Assembly: GCA_963925035.1 (NCBI GenBank)
Contig: CAWUSK010000055.1
Coordinates: forward strand, 1-59,092
Length of the DNA stretch: 59,092 bases
Source of the DNA: UBA4466 sp963925035
GTDB taxonomy: Bacteria > Bacteroidota > Bacteroidia > Flavobacteriales_D > Crocinitomicaceae
Reading direction: 5' to 3'
Positions 35,217-44,560 of this stretch are shown here, piece by piece (position 1 is the first letter of the stretch; every line of letters starts with the position of its first letter). A program made the translations under genes and the position numbers. Under the pieces are notes generated by a model, which was not told the origin of the DNA, made no database searches, and saw only the letters and a list, made by a program, of their open reading frames with translations.

Positions 35217-35681
35217 ATGAATATCAAGGAAATACAAGATTTAATAAAGTTCGTCGCTAAATCAGGCGTTAACGAAGTAGAAATTGAACAAAAAGATTTT
35301 AAAATTGTCATTAAAGCTGACGATAGATCAGAGCGTGACCATCAGCAAGTTTATGTGCAAGCAGCACCTCAAATGGCTGCACCTGCGTTAGCAGCAGCTC
35401 CAGTTGCACCCGCAACACCGGCGGCGCCAGTTGAGTCGAACTTAATTACAGTTAAGTCACCAATGATTGGAACGTTCTACCGTTCTGCTGGACCAGACAA
35501 AGACACCTTTGTTAATGTTGGAGATACAATTGCACTTGGTGACACAGTTTGTATCATTGAAGCAATGAAATTGTTTAATGAAATTGAAGCTGAGGTAACA
35601 GGGAAAATTGTAAAAGTATTGGTAGATGATTCAACTCCGGTTGAGTATGATCAACCATTGTTTTTAGTTGATCCATCATAA
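35217..35681 (+). CDS. accB: Biotin carboxyl carrier protein of acetyl-CoA carboxylase
   Basis: The 154-residue protein has a helical N-terminus (MNIKEIQDLIKFVAKSGVNEV), an Ala/Pro-rich flexible linker (about residues 47-75), and a C-terminal biotinyl domain with the biotin-lysine motif IIEAMKLFNEIEAEV. Biotin on this Lys carries CO2 from AccC to the carboxyltransferase. It lies 36 bases downstream of fabH and 64 bases upstream of accC. Confidence 0.97.
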   Translation: MNIKEIQDLIKFVAKSGVNEVEIEQKDFKIVIKADDRSERDHQQVYVQAAPQMAAPALAAAPVAPATPAAPVESNLITVKSPMIGTFYRSAGPDKDTFVNVGDTIALGDTVCIIEAMKLFNEIEAEVTGKIVKVLVDDSTPVEYDQPLFLVDPS

Positions 35682-35745
35682 TTTAGTTGATTGAAAATAG
35701 AGACATTCGCTCTTTATTTTTTCACATAAAAAAAATTAATTAGGC

Positions 35746-37080
35746 ATGTTCAAAAAAATATTGATTGCCAATAGAGGTGAGATTGCATTGCGAATTATTC
35801 GCACATGTAAAGAAATGGGAATTAAAACAGTTGCCGTTTACTCAACTGCAGATAAAGACAGTTTACCTGTTCGATTTGCAGATGAAGCAGTGTGTATTGG
35901 ACCTCCTCCAAGCGGACTATCTTATCTATCTATTCCAAATATTATTGCTGCAGCGGAAATTACAAACGCAGATGCAATTCATCCAGGATATGGATTTCTT
36001 TCTGAAAACGAGAAGTTTTCTAAAGTATGTCAAGAGCATAACATCAAGTTTATTGGTGCTACTCCAGAGCAAATTGCTGGAATGGGAGATAAGGCAAGTG
36101 CAAAAGCGACAATGATCGCTGCAGGGGTTCCTTGTATTCCTGGGTCAGTGGGTCTTTTAAAAGATTTGGATGACGCTAAAAAAACAGCGAAGAAAATCAA
36201 ATACCCGATCATTCTTAAAGCAACTGCCGGTGGTGGTGGAAAAGGAATGCGTGTAGTCTGGAAAGAAGAAGATATGGAAGCAGCTTGGGACGGAACTCGT
36301 GCCGAATCTGCAGCTGCATTTGGAAATAACGGTCTTTACATGGAGAAATTCATTGAAGAGCCAAGACACATTGAAATTCAAATTGCTGGTGATCAATACG
36401 GAAATGCATGTCACTTATCTGAAAGAGATTGTTCTATTCAACGACGTCACCAAAAACTGGTAGAGGAAACACCTTCTCCGTTTATGACAGACGAGTTGAG
36501 AGAGAGAATGGGAGATGCTGCAATTAAAGCGACAAAAGCAGTTAACTATGAAGGAGTAGGGACTGTTGAGTTTTTAGTTGATAAGCACCGTGATTTTTAC
36601 TTTATGGAAATGAATACTCGAATTCAAGTAGAGCATACAATTACAGAAGAAGTAATTAACTACGACTTAATCAAGGAGCAGATTAAAATTGCTTTTGGAG
36701 AAAAAATTTCGGGAGAAAATCACTATCCTAAAATGCATGCTATACAATGTAGAATTAATGCTGAGGATCCTAAAAACAATTTTAGACCTTCGCCAGGAAA
36801 GATTGAAACCTATCATTCACCAGGAGGACATGGAGTTCGAATTGACACCCACGTCTATGCAGGCTATGTAATTCCACCGAATTACGATTCAATGATCTCA
36901 AAATTAATTGTTGTAGCTCAAACACGTGATGAAGCAATTTTGAAAATGAAACGCGCATTGGATGAATATATCATCGAGGGAATTAAAACTACGATTCCTT
37001 TCCATCAAAAATTAATGGAAGACCCTAAATTTAATGAGGGGGATTTCACGACAAGTTTCATGGATACGTTTGAATATTAA
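35746..37080 (+). CDS. accC: Biotin carboxylase subunit of acetyl-CoA carboxylase
   Basis: This ATP-grasp enzyme carboxylates biotin on AccB. Signature segments are ILIANRGEIALRIIRTCKEMG at residues 5-25, AIHPGYGFLSEN, ATAGGGGKGMRVV (glycine-rich ATP loop), ERDCSIQRRHQKLVEE, and MNTRIQVEHTITE. The 444-residue length matches a single-domain bacterial biotin carboxylase. It is followed by a strong terminator. AccA and AccD are not in the window. Confidence 0.97.
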   Translation: MFKKILIANRGEIALRIIRTCKEMGIKTVAVYSTADKDSLPVRFADEAVCIGPPPSGLSYLSIPNIIAAAEITNADAIHPGYGFLSENEKFSKVCQEHNIKFIGATPEQIAGMGDKASAKATMIAAGVPCIPGSVGLLKDLDDAKKTAKKIKYPIILKATAGGGGKGMRVVWKEEDMEAAWDGTRAESAAAFGNNGLYMEKFIEEPRHIEIQIAGDQYGNACHLSERDCSIQRRHQKLVEETPSPFMTDELRERMGDAAIKATKAVNYEGVGTVEFLVDKHRDFYFMEMNTRIQVEHTITEEVINYDLIKEQIKIAFGEKISGENHYPKMHAIQCRINAEDPKNNFRPSPGKIETYHSPGGHGVRIDTHVYAGYVIPPNYDSMISKLIVVAQTRDEAILKMKRALDEYIIEGIKTTIPFHQKLMEDPKFNEGDFTTSFMDTFEY

Positions 37081-37098
37081 TTGAAAAAGAATAAATGG

Positions 37099-37127
37099 AA
37101 AGGCCGCTCATCGAGTGGCCTTTTTTT
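37099..37127 (+). terminator. Rho-independent terminator after accC
   Basis: AAAGGCCGCTC and GAGTGGCCTTT form an 11-bp stem (one G-U pair) with loop ATC, followed by a T-run, 19 bases after the accC stop. Confidence 0.88.
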
Positions 37128-37139
37128 GTACCTTGAATT

Positions 37140-37523
37140 ATGAGTCGAAAAATTAGATCAATTTGGTCTTCACTGTTTGGATTGAAATGTCCACGTTGTA
37201 GAAAAGGAAATCTATTTGTTAAGGGAGGACTTTTTCAATACAAGAAGATACTGGACATGCCCGAAAATTGTTCAGTTTGTAAACAGAAATTCGATATTGA
37301 ACCAGGTTTTTGGATTGGTGCCATGTGGATTAGTTATCCAATAGTTGTGGTAATAGAAATGCCATTTCTCTTTTTGGCACTGTTCGCTGAAGGAGCAATG
37401 ACTTGGGCTTATTTTGGCTTTATGGTTCTTGCTTTCTTGGTGCTTTGGCCATTGATTCTGAGACTAGGACGTTCATCATGGATTCACGTATCAATTCGTT
37501 ACGAAGAGGATATAAAAGAATAA
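37140..37523 (+). CDS. DUF983 family membrane protein
   Basis: The 127-residue protein starts with a zinc-ribbon-like pair: LKCPRCRKGNLF (about residues 18-29) and CSVCKQKF (about 47-54). Two transmembrane helices follow in the second half (WISYPIVVVIEMPFLFLALFA and a later one), the DUF983 layout. Function is unknown; related proteins occur near cytochrome oxidase or respiratory genes in Proteobacteria. It starts 12 bases after the accC terminator T-run, near a weak promoter-like TACCTTGA. It ends at a shared terminator facing lepA. Confidence 0.85.
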   Translation: MSRKIRSIWSSLFGLKCPRCRKGNLFVKGGLFQYKKILDMPENCSVCKQKFDIEPGFWIGAMWISYPIVVVIEMPFLFLALFAEGAMTWAYFGFMVLAFLVLWPLILRLGRSSWIHVSIRYEEDIKE

Positions 37524-37560
37524 AAAAGGCCCCATTTGAAGATACAAATGGGGCTTAATT
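37522..37560. terminator. Bidirectional terminator between DUF983 and lepA
   Basis: GCCCCATTTG (37529-37538) pairs perfectly with CAAATGGGGC (37545-37554) around a six-base loop. The minus strand has a long T-run after it, ending lepA. The plus strand tail TTAATTTTA is weaker, ending the DUF983 gene. Two convergent genes share this site. Confidence 0.88.
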
Positions 37561-37576
37561 TTATCAGCTTATGAAA

Positions 37577-39373
37577 TTAATCATTCAATTTCAATACAGC
37601 TAAAAATGCTTCTTGTGGAATTTCTACTCGTCCCACTTGACGCATTCTCTTTTTACCTTCTTTTTGTTTTTCTAATAATTTACGTTTACGTGAAATATCA
37701 CCACCGTAACATTTCGCAGTTACATCTTTACGTAATGCTTTAATCGTTTCTCTAGCAATTACTTTTGCACCAATGGCAGCTTGAATAGGAATTTCAAACT
37801 GTTGACGAGGTATCAATTCTTTTAACTTAATACAAATTCGTTTTCCTAAGTCATATGCGTTTCCTCTGTGCACGAGTGCCGAAAGCGCATCTATCTGCTC
37901 TCCATTCAACATCAAGTCCATTTTGATCAAGTCAGAAGTTTTATAACCGATAGGGTGGTAATCAAACGATGCGTATCCACGAGAGACAGATTTTAATCGA
38001 TCGTAAAAATCAAATACAATCTCACCAAGTGGCATTTCAAATGAAAGTTCAACTCTGTCTTGTGTTAAATATACTTGATTCGTTAACTCTCCTCTTTTTT
38101 CAATACACAAGGTCATAATTTGTCCAACATATTCGGATTTTGTAATTACTTGTGCTTTGATATACGGTTCTTCCATAAACGCCATACTAGATGGATCTGG
38201 CAATTCAGAAGGGTTGTTTACAATTTTAGCGGTATCAGGGCTTTTTGTCAAGTAAGCCTTGTAAGATACGTTAGGGACAGTTGTAATAACTGTCATGTTG
38301 AACTCACGTTCCAAACGTTCTTGTATAATTTCCATGTGCAACATTCCTAAAAACCCACAACGGAATCCAAATCCAAGAGCTGCTGAAGATTCTGGTTCAA
38401 AGACTAAGGAAGAGTCATTCAATTGTAACTTTTCCATTGAGTAACGCAATTCTTCGTAATCTTCAGTGTCCACTGGGTAAATTCCAGCAAAGACCATTGG
38501 TTTCACATCCTCAAATCCTTTAATAGCCACATTTGTTGGGTTTTCAAACGTAGTAAGCGTATCTCCAACTTTTACTTCAGCCGCTTTTTTAATCCCGGAT
38601 ATGAGGTAACCAACGTCACCAGCTCTTACTTCTGTGCGTGGTTGTAAATCCATTTTCAAAATACCGATTTCTTCCGCATTATAGGATTTACCGGTATTCA
38701 TAAATTTTATTTTCTGTCCTTTTTTAATTACACCATTTCTTACCCTGTAATAAGCAATAATTCCACGAAAAGGATTAAACACAGAATCAAATATCATTGC
38801 CTGTAAAGGTGCATCTTCATCACCAACAGGAGCTGGAATTCGATTAATAACAGCCTCTAAAATCTCATCGACACCCAAACCGGTTTTACCAGAAGCTTGA
38901 ATTACATCGCTTGGATCACAACCAATTAACTCAACGATTTGATCTGTCACTTCTTCTGGCATTGCACCAGGTAAGTCCATTTTATTTAAAATTGGAATAA
39001 TTTCTAAATCATGTTCTAAAGCCAAGTATAGGTTTGAAATTGTTTGCGCTTCAATTCCTTGAGATGCATCTACAATTAATAAGGCTCCTTCACAAGCTGC
39101 AATCGAACGAGATACTTCGTATGAAAAATCTACGTGACCGGGAGTATCAATTAAATTCAATATATAATCAACACCATCTCTTTTATAGTTCATTTGGATG
39201 GCGTGACTCTTAATTGTGATACCGCGTTCACGCTCAATATCCATATCATCAAGAGCTTGTGCTTTCATGTCTCGATCAGAGATTGTTCCTGTTGTTTGTA
39301 ATAAACGATCGGCCAAAGTACTTTTCCCGTGATCAATATGTGCGATGATGCAAAAATTTCGAATATTCTTCAT
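37577..39373 (-). CDS. lepA: Elongation factor 4 (LepA) GTPase
   Basis: The 598-residue translational GTPase has G1 in AHIDHGKSTLADRLL, switch I RERGITIKSHAIQM, G3 DTPGHVDFSYEV and G4 NKMDLPGA. Domain II, EF-G-like domains, and the LepA-specific C-terminus (GGDISRKRKLLEKQKEGKKR) follow. LepA acts on ribosomes in translation initiation or assembly, especially under stress. A promoter element lies 36 bases upstream and the terminator at its end is shared with DUF983. Confidence 0.98.
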   Translation of the reverse strand: MKNIRNFCIIAHIDHGKSTLADRLLQTTGTISDRDMKAQALDDMDIERERGITIKSHAIQMNYKRDGVDYILNLIDTPGHVDFSYEVSRSIAACEGALLIVDASQGIEAQTISNLYLALEHDLEIIPILNKMDLPGAMPEEVTDQIVELIGCDPSDVIQASGKTGLGVDEILEAVINRIPAPVGDEDAPLQAMIFDSVFNPFRGIIAYYRVRNGVIKKGQKIKFMNTGKSYNAEEIGILKMDLQPRTEVRAGDVGYLISGIKKAAEVKVGDTLTTFENPTNVAIKGFEDVKPMVFAGIYPVDTEDYEELRYSMEKLQLNDSSLVFEPESSAALGFGFRCGFLGMLHMEIIQERLEREFNMTVITTVPNVSYKAYLTKSPDTAKIVNNPSELPDPSSMAFMEEPYIKAQVITKSEYVGQIMTLCIEKRGELTNQVYLTQDRVELSFEMPLGEIVFDFYDRLKSVSRGYASFDYHPIGYKTSDLIKMDLMLNGEQIDALSALVHRGNAYDLGKRICIKLKELIPRQQFEIPIQAAIGAKVIARETIKALRKDVTAKCYGGDISRKRKLLEKQKEGKKRMRQVGRVEIPQEAFLAVLKLND

Positions 39374-39408
39374 ACGTGTTATGTGCTATCTGGTTGAGTC
39401 AGCAACCG

Positions 39409-39416
39409 CAAAAGTA
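39409..39416 (-). promoter_or_regulatory. -7 promoter element before lepA
   Basis: TACTTTTG on the minus strand matches TAnnTTTG, 35 bases from the lepA ATG. Confidence 0.55.
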
Positions 39417-39460
39417 CGGCAAATTAATGAATTTTTGACATCTTATAGTAGGTATAAAAA

Positions 39461-39860
39461 ACAAGCGGGAAAGACTGGCATCCTTCCCGCTCATAACCTA
39501 AACTACTACTACTACTTATGAAAACTAACTTCTACTTAGTTGATTAAAGTATATTCAAATTGTATGCCAACTTTTCAAACTTTGTCAACTTGTATTGTTA
39601 CTCTATTAAACGTAGTATGTATTCCTTTATTACAATTTAATTATGTTTTAACATTTTTTAGAAATTGAAAATGAGTTATTTAGCACTGAAAACTGCTATG
39701 CAAGCACACATAACATTCTGATTGATAGCTAACTGAATTAACGTTTACTATCGGGATTTATGAAATAATTAACTATTAAAAACTTCAAATAACTTAAATT
39801 AAGTTTCAAATAATTTGAGAATAAGAAACTCCAAATCTTTTTTGATTTGGAGTTTCTTTT
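39461..39860 (+). other. Gene-free stretch with structured element, possible non-coding RNA
   Basis: The 504 bases between lepA and a lipoprotein gene hold no convincing protein gene on either strand. The plus strand has a GC-rich hairpin AGCGGGAA/TTCCCGCT (39464-39471 with 39484-39491), then a TACTACTACTACT run. A nine-codon frame (MKTNFYLVD, 39518-39547) follows, then 280 AT-rich bases with nothing I recognise, and a perfect terminator at 39825-39860. This could be a plus-strand small RNA of about 400 bases, or merely a stable hairpin in a long spacer. I cannot name a family. Confidence 0.35.
39825..39860. terminator. Perfect 13-bp terminator hairpin
   Basis: GAAACTCCAAATC and GATTTGGAGTTTC form a perfect 13-bp stem around TTTTTT. 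The plus strand is followed by TTTTG. On the minus strand it lies 18 bases after the lipoprotein stop and ends TTATT. It may serve both strands. Confidence 0.8.
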
Positions 39861-39877
39861 GTCACTTTGTCAGTGAC

Positions 39878-40213
39878 TTAGTTTTTAGGAAATGAATTTC
39901 CGTCATCTTCGTTAATTTCAATCTTGTCATTTGGAAATTTCGTATGTACGAAACGCAACACTTCCTTCATCTCTTCATCGGATGCATAGCTTGTAACAAC
40001 AGATATTTCTCGAGACAAGTGATTTCTGTACAATTCCCACTCGGTTGAAGATAAACGTGCTACAACCGTTCCATTTTTAAGGATGTCCCAATTTTGAATT
40101 GAATAACCTTTAGTTGAAATTTCTTCATCACTCATTATATACTTTTTTGAAGCACAAGAAAAGAGAATGAACGAAAAACAAATAAGAGCCGCGATAGAAT
40201 GTATTTTTTTCAT
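39878..40213 (-). CDS. Small lipoprotein, unknown function
   Basis: The 111-residue protein has a lipoprotein signal with lipobox LFSC and a Cys at residue 20. The mature part contains EISTKGYSIQNWDILKNGTV and a helical region with SDEEMKEVLRFVHTKFPNDK. No family is recognised. It has its own promoter element (40233-40240) and terminator, so it seems monocistronic. Confidence 0.72.
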   Translation of the reverse strand: MKKIHSIAALICFSFILFSCASKKYIMSDEEISTKGYSIQNWDILKNGTVVARLSSTEWELYRNHLSREISVVTSYASDEEMKEVLRFVHTKFPNDKIEINEDDGNSFPKN

Positions 40214-40232
40214 AATTGTTTGATTTACATTT

Positions 40233-40240
40233 CAAAAGTA
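40233..40240 (-). promoter_or_regulatory. -7 promoter element before the small lipoprotein
   Basis: TACTTTTG on the minus strand, an exact TAnnTTTG match, 19 bases before the ATG. Confidence 0.5.
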
Positions 40241-40390
40241 AGAATCTCGTCAAATTATTTCTATTGATTGAATCTAATTTAACGGAAACACTTTACGATA
40301 ATAATAATTTAATAATCTAATATAGTCTCAAATTAGTAAAATTCGTTTGAAAAAAGATACTTTCATCGCTTTTCACATATTCTACTTAGA

Positions 40391-41659
40391 TTAAAGACCT
40401 AAAAGAACTTCTAATGGATCTTTTGAACCAAAAATCATTCGTTCTGGATTTTCTAACATTTCCTTTACTTTCACTAAGAAGCTTACAGATTCCTTTCCAT
40501 CAATGATACGGTGATCGTATGACAAAGCCACGTACATGATCGGGCGAATTTCTACTTTACCGTTAATTGCAACCGGGCGCTCAACTATGTTGTGCATTCC
40601 TAAAATTGCAGATTGCGGAGGGTTGATAATAGGCGTTGATAGCATAGAACCAAATACACCACCGTTGGTGATAGTAAATGTTCCACCTGCCATTTCGTCT
40701 GGAGTGATTTTACCATCTCTTGCTTTAATCGCTAAACGTTTAATTTCGCGTTCGATTTCAGCCAATGACATTTGTTCTGCGTTACGCAAAACAGGTACCA
40801 TTAATCCTTTTGGCGAAGAAACAGCAATTCCTATGTCAGCATAATCGTGCAAAATCATTTCTTTCCCATCAATCTGTCCGTTTACAGAAGGGTATAAGTT
40901 TAATGCTTCGGTTACTGCTTTTGTAAAGAAAGACATGAATCCAAGATTAATATCGTGGTGTTCAGCAAATTTTCCTTTGTATTTATTTCGTAAATCCATG
41001 ATTGGTTTCATGTCAACTTCATTAAATGTAGTCAACATTGCTGTTTCATTTTTTACAGCTACCAAGCGCTCCGCAATTTTTCGGCGCATCATCGACATTT
41101 TTTCTAATGATTGATTTCTTGTTCCACCCCAACCTTGAGCTGCGTTTGCAGAGAAACCAGATGCCATTGCAGCAACAACATCTTGTTTTGTAATTCTTCC
41201 GTCTTTTCCTGTACCATTTAATTGGCTAGAAGAAACTCCGTTTTCAGCCATAATTTTTGCAGCTGCAACCGAAGGGGTTCCAGAAGCGTAAGAAGTTTTA
41301 ATTTCTACGACTGGTTTCACAGGATCCGGGCTAGGTGCGGCCGCTGCTGGCTTGCTTTCTGGGGACTTAACAGCTGGAGCCGCTTCAACTTCTGCCGATT
41401 TGAATCCTGCTGGCTTTTCAGCCGAAGTATCGATTAAACAGACAACAGCGCCTACAGCAACTGTATCTCCATCTCCTGCTTTTAGTGTAATAATTCCACT
41501 TTCTTCAGCTGGAAGTTCCAAAGTAGCTTTGTCCGAATCTACTTCAGCAATTGCTTGATCTTTTTCTACGTAATCTCCGTCAGACACCAACCATTGTGCA
41601 ATTTCCACTTCAGAGATTGACTCTCCTGGACTTGGTACTTTCATTTCTAATACTGACAT
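40391..41659 (-). CDS. odhB: Dihydrolipoyllysine-residue succinyltransferase (2-oxoglutarate dehydrogenase E2)
   Basis: This is the E2 core of the 2-oxoglutarate dehydrogenase complex, 422 residues. It has an N-terminal lipoyl domain with the lipoyl-Lys motif EVDSDKATLELPA, an Ala/Pro-rich linker, an E1/E3-binding domain (TPSVAAAKIMAENGVSSSQL), and the catalytic acyltransferase domain. The last carries MLTTFNEVDM and the active-site SYDHRIIDGKESVSFL. It follows sucA by 33 bases, so E1 and E2 are made from one mRNA; E3 is not in the window. Confidence 0.97.
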   Translation of the reverse strand: MSVLEMKVPSPGESISEVEIAQWLVSDGDYVEKDQAIAEVDSDKATLELPAEESGIITLKAGDGDTVAVGAVVCLIDTSAEKPAGFKSAEVEAAPAVKSPESKPAAAAPSPDPVKPVVEIKTSYASGTPSVAAAKIMAENGVSSSQLNGTGKDGRITKQDVVAAMASGFSANAAQGWGGTRNQSLEKMSMMRRKIAERLVAVKNETAMLTTFNEVDMKPIMDLRNKYKGKFAEHHDINLGFMSFFTKAVTEALNLYPSVNGQIDGKEMILHDYADIGIAVSSPKGLMVPVLRNAEQMSLAEIEREIKRLAIKARDGKITPDEMAGGTFTITNGGVFGSMLSTPIINPPQSAILGMHNIVERPVAINGKVEIRPIMYVALSYDHRIIDGKESVSFLVKVKEMLENPERMIFGSKDPLEVLLGL

Positions 41660-41692
41660 GTCTATCTTGTTTTAATGTGTAGTCTAAAATTG

Positions 41693-44419
41693 TTATGCGT
41701 TTATTTTTGCGTAAGAAAAAAGCTCTGTAAATAAACGTTCCAAACGTCGTTTGTGAAGATCATGAGAACCTTCGGCAGAAGCAGCAGAACCGTAGCGTGA
41801 AATTCCTGTCAAATTTAATTCTCTCAATTCCATAGCCATATACCTCCATGCTCCCATATTTGCTGGTTCTTCTTGTGCCCAAATAATATTCGTTGCATTT
41901 TTATATTTTTTCAAAATTGCAATGATCTGATTTTTAGGTAATGGATACAATTGTTCTATTCGCACAAACGCCATGTTTTCTGCACCAAGTTGCTCTGCTT
42001 TATCAGTTGCTTCGTAGTAGAATTTCCCACTGCACATTACAACTGTATCCACGTTTTCTACTTTTGCTTTTGGATCATCAATAACCTCTTGGAAACGTCC
42101 TTTCGCCATTTCATCTAATGTAGATGTAGCTCTTGGGTGGCGTAATAACATTTTTGGTGAAAATACAACCAACGGTTTTCTGAAGTCACGCTTCATTTGT
42201 CTTCTCAACAAGTGAAAGTGATTTGCAGGAGTTGATGTATTTACGACCTGAATATTTAAATCGGCACACTGTTGTAAGAATCGTTCCATTCGTCCACTTG
42301 AATGCTCTGCGCCTTGTCCTTCATAACCATGAGGTAGTAACATTACCAATCCGCTTTGTGTCGCCCATTTATCTTCGCCAGCTGTAATAAACTGATCAAC
42401 AATAATTTGTGCTCCATTATAGAAGTCTCCAAATTGTGCTTCCCAAATCGTTAATCCGTTCGGACAAGCAATAGAATACCCATATTCATACCCGAGCACT
42501 CCATATTCAGACAGCAATGAGTTATAAATAGTAAATGGAGCTTGTTTATCCGAAAGTAAATTCAATGTAATTATTTCCTCTTCCGTATCTTCTGTTTTGA
42601 CAACTGCATGACGGTGAGAGAAGGTTCCTCGCTCAACATCTTGTCCAGAAACACGCACCGGATGTCCATCTTCTAGCAAGGTTGCGTAGGCTAACATTTC
42701 AGCACTTCCCCAATCCAATTTATCTCCTTTAATCGCTTCTAAACGATCGTTGAAAATTTTAGAAATTTTACGGAAATATTTTTTACCGTCCGGAAGCGTT
42801 GACAATTTTTCACCTAACGAAAGCAATTTCTTTTTATCAACTCCAGTTTCTGGGGATATTTCAAAGTCCGCTTGTGTTCCAACTTTGTACCCTTCCCATT
42901 CTTCTTGAAGAAAGTCATGGACCAATGCCTTTTCGTGTTTACGAGACTCCTCGTATTCACTTTCTAAGTAATTATTAAAGTCTTCTGCCAATTTATCAGC
43001 TTCCACTTTCGTAATTACACCTTCTGCCTCTAATTGAGCAAAGTAAATATCTTTCACGTTCGCATGTTTTGCGATCATGTTGTATAAGTTCGGCTGTGTA
43101 AATTTAGGTTCATCACCTTCATTGTGTCCGTACTTTCTGTATCCCAATAAATCAATAAAAATATCGCTTCCAAAATGTTGACGATATTCCATTGCAATTT
43201 CCATTGCTTGAGAAACCGCTTCAATGTCATCGGCATTCACATGGAAAACTGGTGATAATGTTGTTTTTGCAATATCTGTGCAATACGTAGAAGAACGACC
43301 GTCTAAATAATTCGTTGTAAATCCAACTTGATTATTTGTCACGATGTGTATAGTCCCGCCAGTTTTATAACCGTCCAATTGTGCCATTTGAATTGTTTCA
43401 TAAACAATCCCTTGTCCTGCAATTGCAGCATCTCCATGAATCAAAATTGGACAAATACGCGTGTTGTCTCCGGCTAATTTATGATCAATATTGGCTCTAG
43501 AAATTCCTTCAACTACAGTATTAACTGCTTCTAGGTGCGAAGGGTTCGGTGACAATGTCAATGTAACCGTTTTTCCTGTTTTAGATTTCACTTTGGATGT
43601 AAATCCTTGATGATACTTCACATCACCATCGAAACGGGCTTCAATATCAAATTCTTTTCCTTCAAATTCTGAGAAAATATCCTTTGGTCTTTTTTCAAAG
43701 ATGTTTGTCAATGTGTTCAATCGACCTCGGTGTGCCATTCCAACGATGAAATGTTCAACATTCATTTTGATTCCTTTGTACATTAGAGCGTCCAAGGCTG
43801 GAATCAATGCTTCCAATCCTTCAATTGAGAAACGTTTTTGCCCCACAAATTTCTTTCCTAAAAATGATTCGAAATTCGTTGCTTGATTCAACTTATTGTA
43901 AATTTCTAATTTACGCGCCGCGTCATATTTTGGACGATTTGATAATTCAATTGCTTTTTTAAACCATTCAATTCTAGCAGGCTCACGCATGTACATGAAC
44001 TCAATTCCGATTGAATCACAATAGGTAGCTTGTAAATGCGCAACAATTTCACGCAATGTTGCAGCGCCAATTGAAATTTGTTCTCCTGCTTGAAAAACAA
44101 TATCCAAATCAGATTCTTCTAAGCCGAAATTTGCAATATCAAGTGTTGGAGAATACGTTCTGCGGTCTCTTACAGGATTTGTTTTTGTAAACAAGTGGCC
44201 TCGATTACGGTAGCCATCAATTAAATTAATGACTTTAAATTCTTTTTGATAACTCTCTGGAACAGCTCCTCCTTCATCAAAATTCGTTTGAGCGAAATCA
44301 AATCCTTCGAAAAACTTTTGCCAACCAATATCTACACTTTTATTGTCATGTAAATACATTTTGTATAAGTGATCTATTGCACTTACATCTGCATTCCCTA
44401 CGTATGATACTTTATCCAT
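41693..44419 (-). CDS. sucA: 2-oxoglutarate dehydrogenase E1 component
   Basis: The 908-residue thiamine-diphosphate enzyme decarboxylates 2-oxoglutarate in the TCA cycle. Motifs are VGMAHRGRLNTLTNI, LSPNPSHLEAVN, LIHGDAAIAGQGIVYE with the ThDP-site GDAA, TNNQVGFTTN, and late GQGAEHSSGRMERFLQ. The N-terminal YVGNADVSAIDHLYKMY is the short E2-binding helix. Its length is typical. The promoter element lies 26 bases upstream. Confidence 0.98.
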   Translation of the reverse strand: MDKVSYVGNADVSAIDHLYKMYLHDNKSVDIGWQKFFEGFDFAQTNFDEGGAVPESYQKEFKVINLIDGYRNRGHLFTKTNPVRDRRTYSPTLDIANFGLEESDLDIVFQAGEQISIGAATLREIVAHLQATYCDSIGIEFMYMREPARIEWFKKAIELSNRPKYDAARKLEIYNKLNQATNFESFLGKKFVGQKRFSIEGLEALIPALDALMYKGIKMNVEHFIVGMAHRGRLNTLTNIFEKRPKDIFSEFEGKEFDIEARFDGDVKYHQGFTSKVKSKTGKTVTLTLSPNPSHLEAVNTVVEGISRANIDHKLAGDNTRICPILIHGDAAIAGQGIVYETIQMAQLDGYKTGGTIHIVTNNQVGFTTNYLDGRSSTYCTDIAKTTLSPVFHVNADDIEAVSQAMEIAMEYRQHFGSDIFIDLLGYRKYGHNEGDEPKFTQPNLYNMIAKHANVKDIYFAQLEAEGVITKVEADKLAEDFNNYLESEYEESRKHEKALVHDFLQEEWEGYKVGTQADFEISPETGVDKKKLLSLGEKLSTLPDGKKYFRKISKIFNDRLEAIKGDKLDWGSAEMLAYATLLEDGHPVRVSGQDVERGTFSHRHAVVKTEDTEEEIITLNLLSDKQAPFTIYNSLLSEYGVLGYEYGYSIACPNGLTIWEAQFGDFYNGAQIIVDQFITAGEDKWATQSGLVMLLPHGYEGQGAEHSSGRMERFLQQCADLNIQVVNTSTPANHFHLLRRQMKRDFRKPLVVFSPKMLLRHPRATSTLDEMAKGRFQEVIDDPKAKVENVDTVVMCSGKFYYEATDKAEQLGAENMAFVRIEQLYPLPKNQIIAILKKYKNATNIIWAQEEPANMGAWRYMAMELRELNLTGISRYGSAASAEGSHDLHKRRLERLFTELFSYAKINA

Positions 44420-44445
44420 GTTATTTTAACAGCGTTATGGACTAG

Positions 44446-44453
44446 CAAATTTA
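44446..44453 (-). promoter_or_regulatory. -7 promoter element before sucA-odhB
   Basis: TAAATTTG on the minus strand matches TAnnTTTG, 26 bases before the sucA ATG. Confidence 0.55.
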
Positions 44454-44560
44454 GTGATATTGTTGGATTCTAGGGTTTAAAAAGTGATAAATATTTAACA
44501 CCCAATTTGAATAAGCTTGGACTTCTAGCATACGAAGTGAGCTATCTATGTTATTTGGTT

